A DNA stretch of 64,000 nucleotides from Apiotrichum sp. Y4204. Its lineage: Eukaryota; Basidiomycota; Tremellomycetes; Trichosporonales; Trichosporonaceae. Position numbers and translations under genes: made by a program. Position 1 is the first letter of the stretch. Each line of letters opens with the position of its first letter. The stretch covers positions 310,001 to 374,000 of the forward strand of contig JAMYHL010000012.1 of the NCBI GenBank assembly GCA_025531455.1, in the 5' to 3' direction. The notes beneath the pieces were generated by a model that made no database searches, had not been told where the DNA came from, and saw nothing but the letters and a program-made list of their open reading frames with translations. Shown here in pieces: positions 51,707 through 62,072 of the stretch.

Positions 51707-54117
51707 CTAGCTGAACTCTGGCCGCTCGACGGCAAACGCCCTAACCGCCCTCTCGGCATCGGTGAGGCTGGCCTCACGGCGCGCAGTAACGACATACAAC
51801 TCGGCCCCGTCGCTGGCGCGCTTGCCGACGACGAACCGCCCACTCGGGAGCTGCGCCACGACCTCGCCCACACCTCCCAAGATCACATCACGCAACGCCG
51901 ACAGCGCCCCGTCCGCGCCGTACAGGCTGCCCTTGAGCGATGTCGTCTCGCCAAAATGGTACACCGTCGTGTCCTTCTGAACCACATCCTTCTCTTCCTT
52001 TTTCTCCTCGCTGATCGCCGAAAAGACCCGCACAGCCGCATCCCCCACGGCCTTAGAGTCGCCCGGCGCCTCGCCCAGGACATAGAGCAGCGCGCCCCCG
52101 CGCACCGCCCAGCTGAGCGTGCTGCGTTCTGGCGTAAACACAGCCCGTGAAGCCCACGAGACGTCGACGCGCGCCCCGCGCGCCTCCTCCAGCGCGGGCG
52201 CAAGACCCGCCGGCGCGGTCGGTGTCGGCGTTGGCGGCGAGGGTGGTGTCCTTTCCGGCTCGAGAGAAGTGAGGCTCGCGGCGTCGTACGACTGTAGTGA
52301 TGTACCGAGGAGTGCTGCTTCCATTGCTTCCGCTCCTTCCGCTGCTACCGGGGGCGCCGGGTCCGGAGGATCATGGAGATCCCGCGGACTGGTATCTCGC
52401 GTGTCGGATTCGGACTTGGCCTCCGCCTCGGCGTCGGGATCCTTGTCCTTGATCTCCACGCTCTCCGTCTCCTCCGTGTCGCTCCCGCTCTTCCCCTCTC
52501 CGTCTCCGCCCTCCTCGTCCTCCCCCTCTCCACTCTTCCCTTCCCCTTCCCCGCCCTTCCCCCTGCCGTCTCTCCGCCACCCCTCCGGGATCCGCGGACT
52601 CGGCGCCGGACTCAGCCCCAGCGCAGCCCCCATGCTCCCCATAACCTCCGCCAGCGCCCAGCGGCGGGAGCTCGCGCTCGCCGCGCTCGCGCCGCTCGCA
52701 ACACTCGCAACACTCGCAAGCGAGGACGCAGACGCCGTCGGGGCGTGCGAGACGGCGCGCCGCGGCGTGTCCTGAGCCTGTGCTTTTGCGGGCGAGGCGG
52801 GCGTCGATACCGACACCGAGACCGTGGGCTGACTGTCTTTACCCTTCTCCTTTTCCCTGTCCTTTTCTTTGTCTTTCGGCGCGGGCGTCGGCGCACGCGA
52901 CATGAGCCCCCAGAGACCCCACGAGGTCTTGCGGTCGTCCTTCTTCTCCGGCACGAGTCCCTCTTTCTCCGGTTTACGCCAACCGAACCCGAGAGCCTGC
53001 CGTTCTTCGACGCGCGGCGGCGGGGGCTGTGGAGAAGCAGCCAGAATGCCCAAGAGGAGGCGGGTGAGCGCGGCGCCTGGGCGGGCATCGAGGTCTGGCG
53101 CTGAGAGTGGCCCCGATCGCGAGAGGAGGCCGACCTCGGAAGACGGGAGGAGGGCGGCAAACTCGCCCAGCTCTGCAGGAGGGAGGGCCGGCGCAGGCTG
53201 CCCACCTAGCCAGTGCGTGAGGCTTGGAACGAGCGACGACTCGAACGAGAGCGCGAACCGCGTCCAGAACTTTTCGAGGGTGGGCTGCGACGCCGAGGAG
53301 GTATTCGCGTCGAATGGACCGTGGAGGAGCTGCTATCAGAATTAAGTGAAAAGGACGGGACGTACGCAGAAATCGTCATATCCCCGCTCCAGGGCGGACA
53401 CGAGCATGCGATCACTGAGCGCGCACGGTGCCGTCGCGGAGATACACTGTCGTCAGCACTTTGCAATATCTCCTATTCACGATGTAGATGTACCATCCCG
53501 GCTCGGGGCAATATACGACCAGCCGCGCGTGCTGTGAATGTACGGCCCAGAAGGGGTCGTCTCCCGGCGTGGACACCATGCTGCCATCAGTATCTTGGTG
53601 CTTTGTGGACGCACTCGGCAAACCCCATGAGACCCTTTGCGAGGCCGACCTGCCGCAGCATCGTGTCGCGGCTCACGCTGCGCCCCGACGTGTTCGTGTA
53701 GAAGACAATTTGGGCCGCCTCGCGCAGGTCGTCTTCGAGGTCGCGGTCGCGCTCTCCCGGATCTGGAGCAGGAGAGTGTGCTGGAGAGTCTGGCTGCGGA
53801 GGGGGTGTGGTTGTCGCTGCTGGGGTCGCTATCGGGGTGGCTTTTGGTGTCGTCGGCGATTCTGGTGCTGCCTGCACTCCTTCTCGATCTGAATCTGGAT
53901 CTGGCGTCCCGGCATCGACGCGCTTCCCCTCTTCACTCCCCCTCTGCACACTGTCATCCTCTCCAGTCTCCGTTGTTGTCTCTCGCCTCTCCGGTTCCCG
54001 CACAAGCGTCGGATTGAAAATAACAAAATACGCGAGCGCCGGCGCCTCGACTGCGGGTTTCGGCGACGGGGCTGCTGCCGGTGCTGGAGAGGCAGAGGGC
54101 GGCGGGCGGCGCGGCAT
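51707..54117 (-). CDS. CCZ1: Vacuolar fusion protein Ccz1
   Basis: Four exons (53615-54117, 53481-53580, 53366-53446, 51707-53329) give 768 aa. CCZ1 pairs with MON1 as guanine exchange factor for the Rab7-type GTPase Ypt7 in vacuole fusion and autophagy. The first longin domain shows YFVIFNPTLV, REAAQIVFYTNTSGRSVSRD, RQVGLAKGLMGFAD, and VHSQHARLVVYCPEPGWYIY. A disordered insert of about 70 residues divides its first strand from the rest. The middle (about residues 330-560) is an unusual K/E/D and Ser/Ala-rich low-complexity zone. The C-terminal part (RPGAALTRLLLGILA, ERSTLSWAVRGGALLYVLGEA) fits the later longin domains. Introns are 34-36 nt. Confidence 0.85.
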
Positions 54118-56032
54118 TGTGCGATGAGAGATTGATGGAGAGGTCGGGAGGGTTTTGGGTCGTGCGTTGAGCGTTGGGCGTTATTGTTGACGTTTACGGG
54201 CGACCGTGGGAGACCCCCTGGCGGTGGTGGTGGACGGCGACGGCGGGCCGCTGTGTCTCGGCTTATGGTCACGGTATGCATGCAAGTAGTGGACGCGGAA
54301 CGTGAGATGTGAGATGCGGGGGGGTGTGGATGTTTATTATATCATGGCGAGCATGTCATCATTGTCATCTCGAGAATGGAATGGTGGCTGTCATCGTCGA
54401 GTACGGGACCATACGGGGTGGCATTTGGGCATCTTGGCATTGGGATATTGGGATATGAAGGACGAAAAGGAGATTCTGATGATCATGGGTAACTTATCGA
54501 CCGGTATCAAGACGAACAAAGTAGCCGGTCCTCTCCCCAAGGTACCCGGCGAGCAGCTCGAGCTTCCATCTGGAGCTATTCTCATCCCCCTTGATTCTTG
54601 CATGCTGTGTGGGGCCTTGGCAAGAAACAAGAAAACAAGCTCTAGCGAGTAGGCAAGCAGCAAAGTTGTGCTCGATGGGGATTCCGAAGGCGGGCGTGGA
54701 TCGCGCAATCGCCGCACCATCGAGAGCCAGAGTCGTCGGGGGGCCGTGCCTTGGGGCCTCGGGGCCATCGACTCTATACGCGGGGACCATCTGGCCGCTG
54801 CCCGCTGGGTGCTGCTGCTGGTTGCCCGAGATCTCATCCCGCAACCCCCCAAACACTGTCTGTATGCATCGCAAGCTCCAACGCAGGTACGCTCGGCACC
54901 CGCACCAGTATTGGCGAGGCCGGAGCCAGAGCTCAAGAGGAACGGAATCATTGCCGTGTGGGAAAGAGGAACTAGAGGAACGGGTGAGAACCGGCCGAAC
55001 CAAGAACCAAAAAACCACACCCTCACGACTGCCTCGTTGCAAGTTTTGCGTTTGGCGTCTGGAGTACAGTATGTCATTTGCATGGAGACGGAGGGTATCC
55101 TCGGCGGGGTATCCGGGGGAGCCGTGGGCCACCAACAGCGCAACCGCACTGCATCGGGTGTCGGGGCGTCCGGGCAGGGACTCGCCCGTCGGCCGCTTGG
55201 CTGTCAGTATCGGCTGGGCACTCGAGTCGAGTACTTGGTACTTGATGAGTCGCAGGGCGGAGTTCCGTCTCTGGCTGTTCTGCGGCCGGTTTCGGCGCGG
55301 CTGTTGGTGGTGCCGGTGGTCGTTGGCACGCGCACGAATCAGCGTGCGCGGCTGGCGAGAGCCGCGGGAGATAGGCGGGGGAGAGAGGCCAAGAAAGAGG
55401 AAACCTTGCCCGCGGAACGGGAGTAAAACAGAGTAACAGAGCGTGTTACGGAGCTAGACGAAGTTACGAAGGACCTTGGGGGGGGACCTCGACAGGTACG
55501 AGGGGGGGCAGAGGGGAAGAGGAACAGAGGAAAAGAGGGGGATCACGCCACTGGAGACAATGAACAAGGTGCAAGGTGAGGTTTGGAAGAGCACGAGAAC
55601 GCCACGCTGTAAAGAGTGTCATTGAGGGGTGTCGCCCCGGGGGGGGGGGGGGCGTATTATTCGGAAACTCACTTTAGCCGGGGGGGCACTCTCTGCTTTT
55701 GAGATGCATACGTGCTCTCCGCGGAATTGCATGTAGCCTAGCTAGTATCCGTATACGCCATGTCTCGTGTTCCGGGCTATGCATGCCGAAGCCGAGGATG
55801 AGCAAGCATGAGGCATGGGAGGAGAGGCCAGATTTTTTTCCCTCCTTTATTGTGAGTAGTCATCATCAGTCAGAAGATGTTGTTGGCGCTGGAATGCAAA
55901 GAGATAGCCGTATCTGTAGTATGCACAAGATCCGCGCGATAAAAGCTACTCACTCTTATCCCCCCATCGCATCTCCCCCCGACCCTCCTCTCCTCGCTCC
56001 ATGCACCACCACACCTACACACAACGCTCACC
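54118..56032. other. 1.9-kb divergent intergenic region
   Basis: This is the longest gene-free stretch. From 54391 to 55436 long frames are open on both strands at once (252 codons on minus, 281 and 252 on plus). None has a recognisable domain or the codon bias of the neighbours, so I do not call a gene. The 55440-55700 part is very G-rich, with runs of 8 and 14 G. Confidence 0.45.
55639..55652. repeat. Poly-G tract of 14
   Basis: An uninterrupted run of 14 G lies about 380 bp before the phosphatase gene. Runs of 7-8 G at about 55480-55510 are nearby, so the region could form a G-quadruplex or be a sequencing-length artefact. Confidence 0.85.
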
Positions 56033-57644
56033 ATGACCGACACCGACGCGACACCACCGTCGCAGAAACGCCTCTTCTTCGTGCGCCATGCTCAGGCTGA
56101 GCACAAGTGAGTATCAATAATTGTGATCGGGTGGCCAAGTCGCGAGACCGCCTCCAGCCAGCCAGCCAGGCCCGTCGTATCCGTGTTTCGGTCGCGATCA
56201 CGATCAAATCAATCAGTCACGAGACACGTCTCTTGATTTCTTGTGTGCATGCATACTCACAGCAGCGTCTTTTCAGACTGGGACATCCGCGACCCAGCAC
56301 TCACCAAGATCGGGCGGCGGCAGGCCAGCGGCCTCGACCCGCTCACCCGCGACAACGTCCAGCTCACCGCCGAGCTCCTCGTCTCCAGTCCCGTGAGTCA
56401 ACTGTCCCATATTCGTGCTGACAGCAAGCAACGCCGCACGATGGAGACCATGCTCCTCGCCTTCCCCGACCTCCGCGACCGCCTCGAGGCCGAGGGCAAG
56501 CCTGTGATCCTCCTCGACATTGCACAGGAGGCAAGCGAGTGAGTGTCTTTGTGGACGGGCGTACCGGCGACTGTGTATATGTGCATCACATGGGCGCCGC
56601 TACACACGCATGTACGAATGTGCATGCATGCACGCTGCTCGCCCGTAATCGCCGGGAATGGCCCCCAACCCCTCTTCCCGTCCACGGACCACGCTGACCC
56701 CAGCCTCCCATGCGACACCCCGCTCTACCCGCCCGAGGCGCTCGCGGCTAGCAACGACGGCATGTTCCTCGAGGCCGGCCTTGACTTTTCGACCCTGTCC
56801 CCAGACTACGCGTCGAACGAGGGCATCTACGACATTGACCGCACGGCCGAGCGCGCACGCGAGGTCCGCATGTGGCTCCGTGCTCGGCCCGAGCGCGAGA
56901 TTGTGCTCGTCGCCCACGGTGACATTCTCCGCTGGATTGTCGACTGTGAACACAGCTCTAGGGTGAGTGTAAACACGGGCCCGAGTAGTGACGCCCTCGG
57001 CGCCCAGTGACTCCCCCACTTGTGTTCCCCCACTGACCTCCCAGCGGTGGCACAATGCCGAGATGATCGAGTTCACCTTTGCCGCCGACGACGATGAGGA
57101 CGCGATCATCGTGCAGACCGGCAGCGGCGTGCGAGGGATAGCACATCGACTATAGGACCACGGCTGCCGAGTCTGCCATGCGGATGCTGTGCGCCACCGT
57201 GCACAGTTTGCGCAGCTGCAGCTCTCGGCAGCGATCAACGCCGAGCACCACCACGCGCACCTCCTGCGGAAGGAGGAGGCGGCCAAGCTCGAGAAGGAGC
57301 AGCTCAAGCAAAAACAGGAGCTGCTCGAAAAAGTCCACTCGGAGCGCGAGCGCGTCGCGAAGGAAAAACTCGAGAGGGACAGGACGGAGCGGCGCGGGCG
57401 CGAGGCCCGCGCAGGCAGCGACGGCGGCGGCGGCGCATCCAGCGGCTCTGTCCCCGTCAATGTTGCCGGCTCTGTCGGGAGCGTCGACTCTGACAACTCG
57501 GATATCGGCCCGACTACCCCGCCGACCGAGGACGAGGCGCCGCTCCACCGGCGCAGCGGGCGCAGCCCCAGCCCAAACGTCAAACTCCGCGAAAAGTGCC
57601 ACGAATGCAAGGGCACGAGGGAGATGGCCAAGTGGGTGTACTAG
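56033..57644 (+). CDS. Histidine phosphatase (phosphoglycerate mutase-like) protein, possible C-terminal coiled-coil extension
   Basis: The core is coded by exons 56033-56106, 56266-56392, 56429-56538, 56704-56962 and from 57045. It shows the branch-1 histidine phosphatase motifs: LFFVRHAQAEHN with the catalytic His, LTKIGRRQASG, LLVSSPQRRTMETML, QEASDLPCDTPLY, and IVLVAHGDILRWIVD with the second His. Read without further splicing it stops at 57153-57155 (226 aa). The frame after the TAG, however, stays open to 57644 without any ATG near its beginning and codes HGCRVCHADAVRHRAQF, a strong E/K coiled coil, then LREKCHECKGTREMAKWVY. A 27-nt GT...TATAG intron (57129-57155) or a 45-nt one from 57111 would fuse both into 366-380 aa. 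The intron before 56429 seems to use an AAG acceptor. The substrate is unknown. Confidence 0.78.
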
Positions 57645-57962
57645 GCTTTTCACCAAGCCAGAGCGCACGATAGCGCGAGAAGATTCACTGTCGTTTGTAT
57701 CTGTATTCACATGTTGTAAAGCCGTACCGTATCTTATCTATACGACTTGAATGTTAACTTGAACATTATTTGGTTGGAGAGAGCGAGAGAAGGGCTGGCG
57801 CGCCGGGGGGAGGCTAGGAATACAGGGACACGGAGGGGATCCGGGGTATTGGGCGATCGATGGGTTCTAGGATCTAGTCAATCTGTACGAGCTCGCGCCG
57901 AGGTCGCGGCCGGGTCGTCGCGAGGTCGGAGAATACTTAGTAGCTGGGTGAGGCACGCCATA

Positions 57963-57986
57963 CCTCGATGCCTCGATGCCTCGATG
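57963..57986. repeat. Octanucleotide repeat (CCTCGATG)3
   Basis: There are three perfect tandem copies. Confidence 0.85.
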
Positions 57987-58391
57987 ATTACGATCGGGGA
58001 TCGGGGAATATACATGTACAGCACATGCTCAGCCGCGAGGCCGGCGCGAGGCGCGAGAGGGTCCCAGTGCTCGCTGTGCGTGTCCCGTAACGTCTAAGTC
58101 ACTGGGATCACTGGCCACTGGCGGACGCGAGCCACGGCGCCGCCGGACCCAGCCTGTCCGCCCATACCTCCTAGTCAAACCTCATCCCTGCTCCCGCCCG
58201 AGGGTCACTCTGCCCTGCCACTTCTGCAAGTGACAGAATCAGAGACTGAGAGATTGAGAGAGCCACCGTCACTGGCCACCGGCCACTGCGCACTGGGTGA
58301 TACAGGAGGTACAGTTACGCAGCCGTCCCGCGCAGTTCACTGACTCAAAATAAACAAATCCCTCATACATAGAAGTATAGTGGGCGAGAAC

Positions 58392-58437
58392 GAGTAGACC
58401 GAGTACCGAGTACCGAGTACCGAGCTACCGAGCTACC
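58392..58437. repeat. Heptanucleotide tandem repeat (GAGTACC)n
   Basis: Three perfect GAGTACC copies are flanked by GAGTAGACC on one side and two GAGCTACC octamers on the other. Confidence 0.88.
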
Positions 58438-59089
58438 GGGCTGACCGACGCCGACTCGTGGTGTAACAACAACCTGCAGACCCGCGGGCCCCAGCCCGCG
58501 GCCCACGTTTCTTGGGGGAGATACAGCTCCATCTGCGGTGCTGCAGTGCTATTCTCTCCCTCTTGTGCTGCTTGGGAGAGATGCACTGAATTGAATCAGC
58601 TGCGGGTTAGGTCGAACCCCTTCGCTTACAGCTCGCGGCACCCTCGCGGCACCCTTCGCGCAAGTGGCGTTTGTGCATTTGTGATCGGCCGACGTCATAC
58701 TGGGGTCTGTAACTGTGCGTGACGATGGTGAAAGTGGGTGGTGGCATGGTGCAACAACCGACATCATTGCAATAACCCAATCCCTCTCAACTATGATCCA
58801 TGTGCACGTTGTCAAAGACTCTCAGCTCACGCACATGCGTGCACACAAACATCCCACGGATGAGACCCTCGATTGCACTGCTGCGCGCACTAGTTTGCGT
58901 CCAAGTGGCTCTCGTCGTGCGCGCTGGGCGCCAGAATGGCCAGAATGCAGAATATCACTCATGCGAGTCCAGTGCATACCATGACGCGCGATGAGCTCTT
59001 CCCCTGCACGCTGCACGCCTGTCCCGCTCATCTATCTGGGACCGCGAGGTATCGAAGGGGTAGGCGGTTACTAAACGAACAGACTGAGG

Positions 59090-59108
59090 TATAAATATAT
59101 ATATATAC
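59090..59108 (+). promoter_or_regulatory. TATA box of the DDR48-like gene
   Basis: TATAAATATATATATATA lies about 50-70 nt before the ATG at 59159. It is the clearest TATA element in the window. In fungi such elements mark inducible or highly expressed genes. Confidence 0.75.
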
Positions 59109-59158
59109 ATCTATACCCTCTCCACGTTCCCATTCTCTCACCAACACATCCCATCACC

Positions 59159-60024
59159 ATGTCTGTGAGTACCGCCAGCTAGCCTCCACTGATCCCAGTT
59201 CCTCGAGAACCTCGCCAACAAGGTCGTGAGTAGAGCCGTCCCAATATCACCCCGCTGACATCCAGGCCGACAAGGTCGGTGGCAACAACAACAACAACAA
59301 CAACAACAACAACCAGAACCCAGACCAGTACGGCTCGGGCTCGGACAACTACGGCCAGCAGAAGACCTCGTACGGCGACGACACCTCGTTCGGCGGCAAC
59401 AACAACACCTCGGACTCGTACGGTTCCGGCCGCCAGACCGGTTCCGGCGGCTTTGGCTCGTCGGACTCGACCTCGGACTCGTACGGCTCTGGCCGCCAGC
59501 AGGGTCTCGGCTCAGACTCGACGTCGTACGGCGGTCGCCAGCAGTCCGGCCTCGGCTCCGACGACTCTTACGGCTCATCGGGGCGCCAGACCGGCTCGGG
59601 CGGCTTTGGCTCCTCAGACTCGACCTCGGACTCGTACTCTAGCGGCCGCCAGGGTCTCGGCTCAGACTCGACCTCGTACGGCGGTCGCCAGCAGTCCGGC
59701 CTCGGCTCGGACGACTCTTTCGGCTCGTCGGGCCGCCAGACTGGTTCCGGCGGCTTTGGCTCTTCCAACGACACGTACGGCTCGGGCCGCCAGCAGCAGT
59801 CTAGCGGCTTTGGCTCGCGCAACGACGACGACTCGTTCGGCTCTGGCCGCCGCCAGGGCGGCTCGGGCGGCTTTGGCGACGACGACAACTACGGCTCTGG
59901 CCGCCAGCAGCAGTCCAGCGGTTTTGGCGGCGACGACTCGTACGGCTCTGGCCGCCAGGGCCAGGGCCAGGGATACGGCGGTAACCAGTCTTCGGGCTTT
60001 GGTTCCAACGACAACGACTACTAG
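59159..60024 (+). CDS. DDR48-like Ser/Gly/Asn/Gln repeat protein
   Basis: Three exons (59159-59164, 59199-59225, 59266-60024) give 263 aa. The start is MSFLENLANKVADKVGG, an amphipathic helix, then ten Asn in a row. The rest is an imperfect repeat built from SYGSGRQ, TGSGGFGSSDS, SSGFG and DDS/DDN words. The make-up (Gly, Ser, Asp, Asn, Gln, Tyr, Arg; no Cys, almost no hydrophobics) recalls yeast DDR48-type stress proteins and hydrophilin/prion-like proteins. It is probably cytosolic and disordered. The first exon holds two codons and the second nine. Frames other than this one in the region are shadows, although both strands are open because of the repeat. A strong TATA box precedes it. Confidence 0.78.
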
Positions 60025-60758
60025 GGTGTAAAGAATGAGGAGGGTGGTGGTGTTGATTGCGTTCCCTCTCGAGCCCCTTACCGATTGACGATTGAATGAG
60101 AAAGAAGAGAAAGAAAGCGTACAGTACACGGATTTCGTAGTCTACGAGCGATGAATGAGAAGATTGAAGTGTTGAATTACAGGTATAGAGGTGCAGCGCT
60201 CGATGTTGGAAGGAGAGCGGCGTCCACGATGCAGGATACACGCACGGCCGGTCTACGGATGAGCGCGGACCATGTTAGTGGTCAGTGTAGTGATCACTGG
60301 AGCGACGTGTGGCCAAGACATGTTTTGTCCTTGTTTATCCTTATCTCCAAGCCGTTATCAATCTAGTGTCGACGTGATATATGGTGATAGCGACAAGAAC
60401 GAGATGCTGTCTACGAGGCCGAGCACAAGGTTGCATATGTCGCCCCCAGGACCTACTCTCGGCTGTCCCGTTCGGCCCAGCATCGGCGCTGCTCGGCGCG
60501 CGGACAATTCGCAGCCAGCTGTAATCCCGGCCTCACCCGACCCACACTACAGTGGTTGACCATAGTCCAATCAGACTCCCGCCATTTGGCCCGCACACGA
60601 GCATTTGCTTCCGTGTAACTGTGAGAGCCACTCCAATCTCCCATGCTCTGTGCTCTGTGCTCGCTCTGCGCTCCGTGCTCCCAGCCTCGCTCCGCACTCC
60701 GCTCGCTACTGTTCTCATCGCCGTCGCCATCATCCTTCCCCCCACGCTCCCAGCCACC
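60025..60758. other. Intergenic spacer
   Basis: This contains the 3' region of the repeat protein and the SDH3 promoter. The last 120 bases are C/T-rich. I see no gene. Confidence 0.5.
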
Positions 60759-61643
60759 ATGTTCGCCGCCGTCGCCCGCCCCTCCCTCCTCCGCGCCCTC
60801 GGCACCGGTGAGTATATCGAGTGGGACATCGTGCAGCGCGAAGTTCGAGAAAGGGGAGGGAAGACAGAGAGGGATGGTGATTCTTGATCGTTGATCGTTG
60901 TTGGTGTGGTCGTGTGGGACCTCTCACACCCGTCGTCGACAGTGGCCATCCTAAGCTGTTCCCTCCCCCGTCCGCTTGCTACTGCTTTTCACTTGCCGCT
61001 CGCTATCGCTCGCTCGCTCTCTCGCTCGGTCCTTGCTAACAGCAGCGCCCGCGCTCCGCGCGTCGACCCCCGTGTTCCGCCGCTATGTGCAGACCGAGAG
61101 CATCACCCCGCTGCAGGAGCTCAAGATCCTCAACACGCAGCGCATGCACCGCCCCAACTCGCCCCACCTTACCATCTACCAGCCGCAGGTGACGTGGTAC
61201 CTGTCGGCCGCGAACCGTGTCACTGGTGTCGCTGTTGCGGGCGTCCTCTACGCCGGCTCGCTCCTCTACTGCCTCCACCCCATCTACCCGTCGTTTGACT
61301 CTGCGCACCTCATCTCTGCGTGGGCCGAGCTCCCCGGCGCCGTCAAGACCTCGCTCAAGCTCGCCCTCGCCCTCCCCCTCACGTTCCACTCGTTCAACGG
61401 TGTCCGCCACCTCATGTGGGACCTCGGAAAGGGTGAGTACTCCTGGCAGCCGGGAGCTGTGTGGTCGCTGTGGTCACGGTCACTTTCGGTCACTGCATCT
61501 GAGCTCTCGAACCGGAATCCGCACCGCATCTGTTGCTCGCTTACTAACACCCAGGTCTCTCCATGAAGGCCGTCTACGTGACCGGCTACGGTGTCCTCGC
61601 CGCCACCGTGGCCTCGACGCTCTACCTCGTCTTCGGCCTCTAA
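60759..61643 (+). CDS. SDH3: Succinate dehydrogenase cytochrome b subunit (SDH3/SdhC)
   Basis: Three exons (60759-60807, 61046-61432, 61555-61643) give 174 aa. This is a membrane anchor of complex II in the mitochondrial inner membrane. The presequence is MFAAVARPSLLRALGTAPALRA. The SdhC signature RPNSPHLTIYQPQVTWYLSAANRVTG (52-76) follows, then the heme-ligand block FHSFNGVRHLMWD with His131, and three membrane helices. At position 73 Asn stands where bacterial SdhC has His beside the quinone-site Arg (Arg74). The first intron (238 nt) contains a TTGATCG doublet near 60887, and the second is 122 nt. Confidence 0.94.
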
Positions 61644-62072
61644 GCCGCGGGAGATTTCAAAACACTTTAGCAGAAGACAAACGCCCACAAGCAGAGTGTA
61701 ACGGTAGTGCGATGCGACGACATGAAGCAGCGCTGGTGTGGTGTGCCCGGGCGTGCAGCGCTAGGGTAGAAGTGGGGAACGGAAGGGGGTGTGTCGGGAC
61801 AGGACGGCATGTGGCTGGGACAGGCAGGTGTGCTAGAGCAGGACGGCGTGTGGCTGGGGTATCAACGCGGGGACCACCACAGTGGGATCTGGGAGGAAGA
61901 GAGGAGTGCGAAGGAAGAACGGCGACGCGGGGTCCTGCGACGCCGTTAATGACCGGAGAACGAGAACAGAGTCGTGATGCGCGTCAGTGAGGCTTGCCAC
62001 CGTGCCCTCATCACCAGTGCCGGTTGCTCAGAATCGAAGCCAATATCAACTGTCAGCATTATAGGTACATAT
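61644..62072. other. Convergent 3' region with a 19-nt direct repeat
   Basis: CAGGACGGCRTGTGGCTGG occurs near 61800 and again near 61841. No gene is present. Confidence 0.5.

Larger units (their letters stand above)
57645..59158. other. 1.5-kb intergenic region with two small repeats
   Basis: No gene is supported. It holds CCTCGATG repeats, a GAGTACC array and, close to the next gene, a TATA box. A GGTCGAACCCC string near 58612 was rejected as a tRNA. Confidence 0.5.

Noticed and set aside
57150..57710. A 186-codon minus-strand ORF opposite the coiled-coil region
   Set aside because: It is Leu-rich as the antisense of Lys/Glu codons, with no domain; the plus-strand coiled coil is the more protein-like reading.
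58590..58660. tRNA candidate around GGTCGAACCCC
   Set aside because: The T-stem fails on one side and no cloverleaf can be drawn.
59279..60031. A 250-codon Thr/Ala/Arg-rich frame overlapping the DDR48-like gene
   Set aside because: It is an alternative frame of the same repeats. The chosen frame begins with a proper ATG, joins two small exons in phase and has the expected composition.
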